Source: Bdellovibrio sp.
Lineage (GTDB): Bacteria; Bdellovibrionota; Bdellovibrionia; Bdellovibrionales; Bdellovibrionaceae
Length of the DNA stretch: 12,441 bases
Assembly: GCA_019104905.1 (NCBI GenBank)
Contig: JAHRXB010000245.1
Coordinates: forward strand, 1-12,441
Direction of reading: 5' to 3'
In this document: piece by piece, positions 6,877 to 12,441 of the stretch
Layout: each line of letters opens with the position of its first letter
Numbering within the stretch: position 1 is the stretch's first letter
The notes under the pieces: model-generated
The model's database searches: none
Told to the model about the DNA's origin: nothing
Seen by the model: the letters and a program-made list of their open reading frames with translations, nothing else
Made by a program: the position numbers and the translations under genes

Positions 6877-8898
6877 CTAATTGTGGAAAAACAAGGTGGC
6901 ATTTTTGACAATGGCCAAGGCGTCAATTTCATGTTTGCGATAGAGGTCTTGCGCGGTATATGCACTTTGCCCGAATTCACCATGGACCCCTAAGCTTTTT
7001 ACTTTGAAAGACACCTGCGACTGCAAAAGAGCATGAGTCAGCATCTGACCGAAACCGCCAAGAATCTGATGGTCTTCGACAGTCACCAACCGTCCTTGAG
7101 TTTTTTCAAGAACCGCTTTCAAGGTCGCCGTGTCCACATGATTCACACAAGCGCAATTGACAACAATCGCACCGACTCCTTGGGCTTCCAGCTCTTTTGC
7201 GGCCAGCAACGCCTGCGGAACCAATGATCCCGTGGTTGCCAAGGTCACAGCTTTGGACTTTCCAGATGTTGTGTCCGCCAGAATCTGCGCCTTCTTAAGA
7301 TCGTAAGAAGCCCCATTTACATAGGTCTTAGGGAAGTTCTCACGTCCCAGGAAGAAGATCGAAGAGTTCGGCACCTTCCCTGCTTTGCGGTCTTTGGCAA
7401 AGTTCTCAATCGCCGCAAACACCAAAGCATCCGCCTCTTCACTGCAAGACAAAGAGTAAACATCGACATGAGGAATGGAGGAAACCATAGCCATATAACT
7501 TAATGCCTGATGAGAAGCTCCGTCCGCAGCGTCCTGAAATCCCGTGTGCGAGAAGATGGCGATCACTGGAGCTTCAGAAAGCGCCCCCATCGTCAAAGGC
7601 AAAGCTCCTTTGGTAACACCAAACTGCGCGAAAGTATCCACAACCGGAATGTATCCTAATTTTGAGAGGCCGGCCGCCGCAGATACCATGTTACTTTCAG
7701 CAATACCCACATCAAACGAATCTTGCGGAAACTCTTTACGGAATCCCGCAACCCCAGTCGACCCCGGAAGATCGGAGGTGACACTCAAAACAGGAAGTCC
7801 CGCTTTTCGCGCACGCACCATTGCTGCAGAAACACCTGTCTGAATTTTTTCGCCGGTGTCCTTCACTGCTTTTGCTTTAAGTTCTGCTTCCCACTTCACC
7901 AATTCTTCGATCCACGCACCATAGACCGCCGGAAGAGTTTCTCCTCCGTAAATCTCACCTAAAAATGCCGGCAACTCAGAAGGGCTTTTCAACGGGAACC
8001 CGTGTCCACCGGAAGCGGACTCGGCTGTTTTCTTGGTGCCGATCCCCTTGATTGTTTTTGCATGAATAGCCACTGGCACTTTCGGATTGGCTTTGGCTTG
8101 TTCAATGGCTGTGACAATCGCATCGTAACACTTCTGCAAATTGTTTCCTTCAGGCAATGAAATGACATTCCAACCTAAATCTTTCAAAGAATTGAAAGTC
8201 GGAGTCATAGAGAAAGACTCTTGATCAATTCGTCCTGAAAGTTTGGTGTTGTTATCGCTGATCAACAACACGTAAGGACCCATCATCCCTTTTTGCGCCA
8301 ATCCCGGAATGGCCGCGAAAGCCTCTTTCGCCTCGCCTTCCATACACGCTCCATCCGAAATCGTCGTGATCGTCACACGCTGACGACCCGAAAGAGCTTC
8401 TCCCATCGCCACGCCTTGAGTTTGCGGAAACGCGGAACCCAAAGGACCATTGGAAATAAACACTCCCGCTGGGAAACAGTGAACTTCACCATGTCCAGTC
8501 AGGCCGGATTCAATCGAACGGAATTTCTTCAGACTTTCGATCGTGAGACCCGCCATCTGATAGTTGGCCTTCAAAGCATACAAACCATTTTCACAGTGGC
8601 CCGCATCGTTGATGATGTGAAAGAGATCATGCCACTGCTTCTTTTCTTGAGCCGCCACATCAAAGACATGACCATGAAGAGCTGACATTAATTCAGCCAA
8701 AGCCGCAGGGCCACCATAGTGAGACGCAGCTCCGCCAAGAACGGCGTTCATATCCATCAAAGAAACCAAAGCACGCGTGGCTTTAGGATCTGCGACGGGA
8801 ATCTGTCGACCCTCTTTACTTTTGACGAAGGTTTTAAATTGAGGCTCCTGAGAAGGATTGCCAGCGAGTTTTGTTGTGATTTGAATGGGTTCTGTCAT
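6877..8898 (-). CDS. tkt: Transketolase-family enzyme (divergent, full-length)
   Basis: Transketolase moves two-carbon units between sugar phosphates in the cytoplasm, using thiamine diphosphate, in the pentose phosphate pathway. The 673-residue chain has the expected three domains in one polypeptide. The N-terminal cofactor domain has histidines at H60, H101, H136 or H140, and H299, in the places of the family's active-site histidines. The diphosphate motif is SDG (181-183) with NN (216-217), where most members have GDG. The middle domain has VGIAESNMVSAAAGL with the catalytic glutamate E401 and DGASHQ with H463. The C-terminal domain runs from about 545. The ATG at 8898 was preferred over an in-frame TTG at 8925 because neither has a ribosome site and the extra residues look non-conserved. 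The sequence around the SGHPG region is unusual (SHYGG, 59-63), so the sugar substrate is not certain. A related TPP enzyme is the alternative. Confidence 0.82.
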   Translation of the reverse strand: MTEPIQITTKLAGNPSQEPQFKTFVKSKEGRQIPVADPKATRALVSLMDMNAVLGGAASHYGGPAALAELMSALHGHVFDVAAQEKKQWHDLFHIINDAGHCENGLYALKANYQMAGLTIESLKKFRSIESGLTGHGEVHCFPAGVFISNGPLGSAFPQTQGVAMGEALSGRQRVTITTISDGACMEGEAKEAFAAIPGLAQKGMMGPYVLLISDNNTKLSGRIDQESFSMTPTFNSLKDLGWNVISLPEGNNLQKCYDAIVTAIEQAKANPKVPVAIHAKTIKGIGTKKTAESASGGHGFPLKSPSELPAFLGEIYGGETLPAVYGAWIEELVKWEAELKAKAVKDTGEKIQTGVSAAMVRARKAGLPVLSVTSDLPGSTGVAGFRKEFPQDSFDVGIAESNMVSAAAGLSKLGYIPVVDTFAQFGVTKGALPLTMGALSEAPVIAIFSHTGFQDAADGASHQALSYMAMVSSIPHVDVYSLSCSEEADALVFAAIENFAKDRKAGKVPNSSIFFLGRENFPKTYVNGASYDLKKAQILADTTSGKSKAVTLATTGSLVPQALLAAKELEAQGVGAIVVNCACVNHVDTATLKAVLEKTQGRLVTVEDHQILGGFGQMLTHALLQSQVSFKVKSLGVHGEFGQSAYTAQDLYRKHEIDALAIVKNATLFFHN

Positions 8899-8905
8899 AG
8901 GATAA

Positions 8906-8934
8906 GTTTTACTCTGGAAGAGCAAAGGGGTAAA
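8906..8934 (-). promoter_or_regulatory. Candidate promoter for a leaderless transketolase mRNA
   Basis: On the minus strand TTTACC (8929-8934) and TAAAAC (8906-8911) are separated by 17 bases, each matching 4 of 6 consensus bases. The -10 ends only 7 bases before the ATG at 8898, so transcription would begin at or next to the start codon. That fits the absence of any ribosome site there. An opposite-strand pair (TTTACT 8908-8913, TAAAGC 8931-8936) overlaps almost exactly and could serve the divergent gene, but is weaker. A quasi-palindrome at 8942-8953 centred on AAGCTT also lies in this 66-bp gap. Confidence 0.25.
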
Positions 8935-8964
8935 GCGAACTGGAAAGCTTACCGGGAGCGTTAA

Positions 8965-9996
8965 ATGGAAAATCTCTATTCACATAACATTCGTGACATT
9001 TTGAAGGTCGAATTGCATCGACATCTGGACTGCTCAGTGCGTTGGAGCACCCTCACTGAACTTGCCCCTCAGGTCGGGATCCCCTTGGCCGCCACCTCCA
9101 GTGAACAAAAACATCAGTTCTTGATTACTGAACCCATGAATGATCTGGGATCTGTTTTGAACAAGTTCCTCAATGCCCAAAAAGTCTTAGCCAGTGAAGA
9201 GATTTTAACCCGCGTCGCCTTTGAAGCCTGTGAGGACGCATACAATGATGGCATCCGTCTTTTGGAACTTCGTTACGCCCCCACTTTTATCTCAGAGGGA
9301 CATCCCAACCTCACTTTCGAAAAAATTCACAACTCTCTTTACAAAGGGATTGAGATGGCCAAAAAAAGATATCCCATGGCCGTCGGACTTATTTGTATTG
9401 TGCAAAGAACAAAGTCTTATGCCATCGCCGAGCATGTCGTTGATTTTGCCATTGACCATAAAGGCAGCTTCATCGCTTTGGATCTTGCTGACAACGAAGT
9501 CGGTTTTGATCCTAAAGTGTTCGCACCTCTTTTTCAAAAAGCAAAAAAAGCGGGGCTCCACATCACGGTCCACTCTGGAGAAATTCCCCAACCGGAATCC
9601 GCTCAATGGGTGAAGGATAGTATTGAAATTTTAGGCGCTGAACGCATCGGCCACGGAATTCAAATCGTGCGCAACACCCCCATCCTTCATTTCGTGCGCG
9701 ACCACAAAATCCCCCTCGAGGTCTGCCCGATCAGCAATTACCTGACGCAAAGTTTTAAAACTTACGAAGAACATCCCATTCGACAACTCATCAATGCCGG
9801 TGTTTTAGTCACAATTAACTCTGACGATCCTGGCATCTTTGCAACGACACTGAGCGATGACTACGAAGTCCTTCATCGCGTGCATGGTTTTGGCTTTGCC
9901 GACTTCCAGCGCTGCAATCAGGTGGCCTTCGAAAACAGCTTCCTCCCTGACGCAGACAAGAACCGTTTCAGAGAGGACTTTTATACTTCGGGTTGA
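8965..9996 (+). CDS. Adenosine deaminase-family enzyme
   Basis: Members hydrolyse the amino group of adenosine (or adenine and related compounds) to give inosine and ammonia, in purine salvage. The 343-residue length is normal. Zinc and catalytic residues are in place: HRHLD with H18, H20 and D22; HSGE with H203 and general-acid E206; H230 in RIGHG; and the SDDP pair D287/D288. The CPISN block (254-258) is also present. Two positions depart from the classical enzyme: the glycine after HLD is cysteine (C23), and the DLAGDE motif, whose glycine contacts the substrate in mouse ADA, reads DLADNE (173-178). The substrate is therefore uncertain; adenosine, adenine or a modified nucleoside are all possible. 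GGGAG (8954-8958) lies 6 bases before the ATG. It heads a likely three-gene operon with hmgA and the peptidase, diverging from the transketolase gene by 66 bases. Confidence 0.85.
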   Translation: MENLYSHNIRDILKVELHRHLDCSVRWSTLTELAPQVGIPLAATSSEQKHQFLITEPMNDLGSVLNKFLNAQKVLASEEILTRVAFEACEDAYNDGIRLLELRYAPTFISEGHPNLTFEKIHNSLYKGIEMAKKRYPMAVGLICIVQRTKSYAIAEHVVDFAIDHKGSFIALDLADNEVGFDPKVFAPLFQKAKKAGLHITVHSGEIPQPESAQWVKDSIEILGAERIGHGIQIVRNTPILHFVRDHKIPLEVCPISNYLTQSFKTYEEHPIRQLINAGVLVTINSDDPGIFATTLSDDYEVLHRVHGFGFADFQRCNQVAFENSFLPDADKNRFREDFYTSG

Positions 9997-10005
9997 CTTT
10001 CAAAG

Positions 10006-10027
10006 CCTCTAGCTGATTAGCTGGAGG
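10006..10027 (+). promoter_or_regulatory. Hairpin burying the hmgA ribosome binding site
   Basis: CCTCTAGCT (10006-10014) pairs with AGCTGGAGG (10019-10027) as nine base pairs, one of them T-G, closing a GATT loop. The right arm contains GGAGG, the only ribosome site before the hmgA ATG at 10030. That site lies just 2 bases from the ATG, closer than normal. The left arm begins 10 bases after the upstream stop codon, so a ribosome finishing the deaminase gene could open it. It might instead be a DNA operator palindrome. Confidence 0.55.
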
Positions 10028-10029
10028 AC

Positions 10030-11310
10030 ATGAAAACACAATATCTATCAGGCTTAGGAAATCATTTTTCGTCTGAAGCTCGCCCTGGCGCGCTTCCCGC
10101 AGATCAAAACTCTCCCCAAATTGCTCCTCTGGGGCTTTATGCGGAACAACTCAGCGGCACGGCCTTCACAGCGCCTCGTCACGTTAATCTTTTTACCTGG
10201 TTGTATCGCATTCGTCCTTCAGTTGTGCACAAGGCCTTTAAGCCTCTTAAAGAGCTGACCCAAAAAACTTTCTATAAACCACAGCATTTTAATCCCAATC
10301 AAATGCGTTGGAATTCTCTCCCTGATATGACCGGCCACTTCCTCGAAGGTCTTCGCACTGTCTGCGGCACCGGCCCCAGTCAAGAGCAACGCGGACTGCA
10401 TGTGCATCTTTATTCCTTCAATCAAGGAATGGGCAACAAGTTCATCATGAACGCGGATGGTGATTTCCTGATGATCCCACAAAAAGGATCTTTGCAAATT
10501 AAAACCGAACTGGGAGTTCTTGAAGTCGAGCCTGGCGAAATCGTTGTCGTTCCCCGCGGAATGAAGTTTCAAGTAAACCCTCTGACCTCAGGTCCTTGCT
10601 CAGGTTATGTCGGAGAAAACTTCGGCAGCCCCTTCCGTTTACCAGAGTTAGGCCCGATCGGTGCCAATGGCCTGGCTCACCGTCGCCACTTCTTGTCTCC
10701 GGTGGCCGCCTTCGAAGACAAAGAAGGTTCTTATGAGTTGATCGGAAAATTCAACGGCGAACTTTGGAGTGCGGAGATGGCGAACTCTCCTCTGGATGTC
10801 GTGGCTTGGCATGGAACTTATGTTCCCTTCAAATACGACCTTCGCAAGTTCAACACCATCAACACCGTCAGCTATGATCATCCAGATCCTTCGATCTTCA
10901 CAGTTCTGACCTCTGGCAGCGACACTCCGGGAATTGCCAATGTCGACTTTGCTATTTTCCCACCTCGTTGGATGGTGGCAGAAAATACGTTCCGTCCTCC
11001 CTATTTTCATCGCAACTTCATGAGTGAATACATGGGACTGATTTATGGAGAGTACGACGCTAAGACTGCCGGCGGTTTTGTTCCCGGTGGAGGAAGTCTT
11101 CACAACATCTTCTCGGCCCACGGTCCCGACAGCGAGACCTTTGAAAAAGCCAGTCATGATGATTTAAAACCACACAAAATTCAAAACACCATGGCCTTCA
11201 TGTTTGAGTCTCGCACTCCTTACATGGTCACTGACTTTGCTCTTGGCAAAGGCTTCATCCAAGAAGACTACCAGGACTGTTGGCAGGGTTTTAAAAAACA
11301 TTTTAAATAA
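10030..11310 (+). CDS. hmgA: Homogentisate 1,2-dioxygenase
   Basis: This iron(II) enzyme opens the ring of homogentisate with O2 to give maleylacetoacetate, the central step of tyrosine and phenylalanine breakdown, in the cytoplasm. The 426 residues match the family length. The N-terminus YLSGLGNHFSSEA (5-17) is diagnostic. The C-terminal cupin holds the iron ligands expected from the human enzyme: H327 in PPYFHRN, E333 in MSEYMG and H364 in SAHGPD. The glycine-rich FVPGGGSLHN loop (350-359) lies between them. The ATG at 10030 fits the usual N-terminus of the family. The other tyrosine pathway genes (hpd, fumarylacetoacetase, maleylacetoacetate isomerase) are not in the window. It is 33 bases after the deaminase gene and 20 bases before the peptidase, so co-transcription is likely. 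Confidence 0.96.
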   Translation: MKTQYLSGLGNHFSSEARPGALPADQNSPQIAPLGLYAEQLSGTAFTAPRHVNLFTWLYRIRPSVVHKAFKPLKELTQKTFYKPQHFNPNQMRWNSLPDMTGHFLEGLRTVCGTGPSQEQRGLHVHLYSFNQGMGNKFIMNADGDFLMIPQKGSLQIKTELGVLEVEPGEIVVVPRGMKFQVNPLTSGPCSGYVGENFGSPFRLPELGPIGANGLAHRRHFLSPVAAFEDKEGSYELIGKFNGELWSAEMANSPLDVVAWHGTYVPFKYDLRKFNTINTVSYDHPDPSIFTVLTSGSDTPGIANVDFAIFPPRWMVAENTFRPPYFHRNFMSEYMGLIYGEYDAKTAGGFVPGGGSLHNIFSAHGPDSETFEKASHDDLKPHKIQNTMAFMFESRTPYMVTDFALGKGFIQEDYQDCWQGFKKHFK

Positions 11311-11330
11311 ACACTCACGGTAGGTTTTTT

Positions 11331-12278
11331 ATGAAAGAATTTTTTCCAGAAGTTGAGCCTTTTAATAAAGGAATGTTGAAGGTGTCAGATCTTCATACTC
11401 TTTATTGGGAAGAGTGTGGAAACCCCCAAGGCAAGCCTGTGGTGTTTTTGCACGGGGGACCCGGCGGCGGAATTCATCCCGATCACCGTCGTTTTTTTGA
11501 TCCCAAAACTTACCGTATTATTCTTTTTGATCAACGCGGTTCTGGGAAGTCGACTCCTTGTGCGGAACTTCGCGAAAATACCACATGGGATTTAGTGAAA
11601 GACACTGAGACCCTTCGCGAGATGCTGAAGATCGACAAGTGGGTCGTCTTCGGAGGAAGCTGGGGATCCACCTTAGCTTTGGCTTATGCCATCACTCACC
11701 CCGAACGAGTCAAAGCGCTTGTTTTACGCGGAATCTTCTTGTGTCGCCCCTCTGAAATCAAATGGTTTTACCAAGAAGGTGCTTCGCAAATTTTTCCAGA
11801 CGTTTGGGATGAGTATCTAAAACCTATTCCTGAAAATGAACGTCATGATATGGTGGCGGCCTATTATAAACGACTCACTCATGAAAACGCTGACGTTCGC
11901 TTGGAAGCGGCGAAAGCTTGGAGCAAGTGGGAAGCGGCAACGTCTCGTTTGATCGTGGATCAAAGCGCCATTGAAGAGTTTGATGATCCTGAGTACGCAT
12001 TAAGTTTTGCGCGTATTGAGTGTCATTACTTCACACACAATGCATTCTTTAAAACCAACAACTGGCTTCTTGAGAATGTCGAGAAAATCCGCCACATCCC
12101 CGGCGCTATCGTTCAAGGCCGCTATGATGTGGTCTGTCCGGCGCGTTCGGCTTGGGAGCTTCATAAGGCTTGGCCGGAGGCAAAATTTACATTTGTCGCC
12201 GATGCCGGACATGCAGCAGCGGAACCCGGAACTCGCTCAGCTCTAATAGAAGCTACAGAGAGCTTTAAACATCTGTAA
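11331..12278 (+). CDS. pip: Proline iminopeptidase (S33 alpha/beta hydrolase)
   Basis: The enzyme removes N-terminal proline from peptides, usually in the cytoplasm; no signal peptide is seen. The 315-residue length is typical. The N-terminal region FNKGMLKVSDLHTLYWEECG (11-30) is characteristic. HGGPGGG (41-47) forms the oxyanion region. FDQRGSGKS (66-74) follows. The nucleophile is S110 in GGSWGS, and the rest of the triad is D266 in GRYDVVCP and H294 in DAGHAA. A cap domain with PSEIKWFYQEGA (140-151) lies between the nucleophile and the acid. The ribosome site is weak (GGTAGG, 6 bases before the ATG). It lies 20 bases after hmgA with no terminator between, so it is probably the last gene of that operon. 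Related S33 peptidases with other specificities are a minor alternative. Confidence 0.93.
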   Translation: MKEFFPEVEPFNKGMLKVSDLHTLYWEECGNPQGKPVVFLHGGPGGGIHPDHRRFFDPKTYRIILFDQRGSGKSTPCAELRENTTWDLVKDTETLREMLKIDKWVVFGGSWGSTLALAYAITHPERVKALVLRGIFLCRPSEIKWFYQEGASQIFPDVWDEYLKPIPENERHDMVAAYYKRLTHENADVRLEAAKAWSKWEAATSRLIVDQSAIEEFDDPEYALSFARIECHYFTHNAFFKTNNWLLENVEKIRHIPGAIVQGRYDVVCPARSAWELHKAWPEAKFTFVADAGHAAAEPGTRSALIEATESFKHL

Positions 12279-12294
12279 GTTTTTCATCTGCCTG

Positions 12295-12325
12295 GGGACC
12301 ACATGGTCCCTTATGGCATCCATAA
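12295..12325. repeat. Two abutting hairpins downstream of pip
   Basis: GGGACC (12295-12300) pairs with GGTCCC (12305-12310) around ACAT. Directly next to it, TTATGG (12311-12316) pairs with CCATAA (12320-12325) around CAT. Both arms are perfect. The first could end pip transcription, but no T run follows, so it is not a standard intrinsic terminator. It could instead slow RNA decay from the 3' end. Confidence 0.5.
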
Positions 12326-12336
12326 ACATTATCATC

Positions 12337-12365
12337 TTGTAAAGTTGTTCCAAATTGGGTTTATT
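12337..12365 (+). promoter_or_regulatory. Candidate promoter for the gene at the right edge
   Basis: TTGTAA (12337-12342) and TTTATT (12360-12365), each 4 of 6 to consensus, are spaced by 17 bases. The palindrome CCAAATTGG (12350-12358) lies in the spacer and could be an operator. Transcription would start near 12372, so the leader would consist almost entirely of the two hairpins that follow. Confidence 0.35.
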
Positions 12366-12374
12366 AGCTCAACG

Positions 12375-12413
12375 CATCACAGGGGTTGTGATGTTAAATC
12401 CGGGGGGATTTAA
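12375..12413 (+). promoter_or_regulatory. Tandem GGGG-loop hairpins in the leader of the last gene
   Basis: Hairpin 1 pairs CATCACA (12375-12381) with TGTGATG (12387-12393) around GGGGT. Hairpin 2 starts at the next base and pairs TTAAATCC (12394-12401) with GGATTTAA (12406-12413) around GGGG. The hairpin 2 loop and the first bases of its right arm form the ribosome site (GGGGGG) of the GTG-start gene. The hairpin 1 loop (AGGGG) is correctly spaced for the ATG at 12391. The two-hairpin layout recalls the guanidine-II (mini-ykkC) riboswitch, but the loops are not the ACGR of that class. Confidence 0.5.
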
Positions 12414-12417
12414 GTGA
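12391..12417 (+). CDS. Possible 8-codon leader ORF
   Basis: ATG at 12391 opens a frame reading MLNPGGFK and stopping at TGA 12415-12417. AGGGG (12381-12385) lies 5 bases before it, a good ribosome site. Its stop overlaps the GTG start of the next gene as GTGA, the form seen in translational coupling. Such short frames arise by chance, so this is a candidate only. Confidence 0.3.
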   Translation: MLNPGGFK

Positions 12418-12441
12418 AGCTAAATATTCTGATTTTGGCGG
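12414..12441 (+). CDS. Start of an unknown gene, cut by the window edge
   Basis: GTG at 12414 opens a frame reading MKLNILILA up to the edge, nine codons. An in-frame TAA lies immediately before it, so no earlier start is possible. GGGGGG (12402-12407) is 6 bases upstream. The basic residue followed by a hydrophobic run looks like the beginning of a signal peptide or membrane anchor, but too little is present to name it. Confidence 0.5.

Noticed and set aside
8899..8925. TTG start at 8925 adding nine residues to the transketolase
   Set aside because: There is no ribosome site before the TTG, the nine residues are not typical, and the ATG at 8898 has a plausible leaderless context.
10648..11157. 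169-codon minus-strand frame inside hmgA
   Set aside because: It is antisense to the conserved iron-binding region of a certain gene and reads as composition-driven sequence.
12375..12413. Guanidine-II (mini-ykkC) riboswitch
   Set aside because: The two-hairpin layout is similar, but both loops are GGGG and not the ACGR needed for guanidine binding.
1..12441. tRNA, rRNA, CRISPR array, insertion sequence or integrated element
   Set aside because: No cloverleaf, no regularly spaced repeats, no transposase or integrase frame and no terminal repeats were seen.

Overview
The window is chromosomal DNA from a Gram-negative, flagellated or gliding chemotactic bacterium. It encodes chemotaxis proteins, a tripartite efflux pump that needs an outer membrane, and several catabolic enzymes. 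The flavour of the proteins (from memory, not from a search) points to a predatory Bdellovibrio or a relative in the Bdellovibrionota. That assignment is tentative. Nothing suggests a phage, plasmid, insertion sequence or CRISPR array, and every large reading frame is intact apart from the two cut by the window edges.

Layout. (1) Bases 1-2640 hold a chemotaxis pair in divergent orientation: cheA on the minus strand, cut by the left edge, and cheW on the plus strand. A 270-bp control region between them carries a long inverted repeat. A strong hairpin terminator follows cheW and faces the end of macB. (2) Bases 2641-6823 hold a minus-strand efflux operon in the order tolC, macA, macB, with ATGA four-base overlaps at both junctions. 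The tolC start appears to be a CTG codon. (3) Bases 6877-8898 hold a transketolase on the same strand, 53 bp upstream of tolC with no visible terminator between them. (4) Bases 8965-12278 hold a plus-strand run of three genes, divergent from the transketolase: an adenosine-deaminase-family enzyme, homogentisate 1,2-dioxygenase and a proline iminopeptidase, with gaps of 33 and 20 bases. (5) Bases 12279-12441 hold a structured intergenic region, a possible 8-codon leader ORF, and the first nine codons of a new gene.

How they work together. CheA and CheW form the receptor-coupled kinase core of chemotaxis. TolC, MacA and MacB make a complete ATP-driven tripartite exporter. The add-hmgA-pip group reads as scavenging of nucleosides, aromatic amino acids and proline peptides, which would suit a lifestyle that digests other cells' macromolecules; that link is inference.

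The gene content is mostly ordinary. The less usual signals lie between genes. One is a hairpin that buries the ribosome binding site of hmgA. Another is a leader at the right end made of two adjoining hairpins with GGGG loops: each loop is the ribosome binding site of a reading frame, and the two frames overlap by GTGA. The others are the tolC CTG start, a 13-bp inverted repeat in the cheA/cheW control region, and altered motif residues in the deaminase and transketolase.
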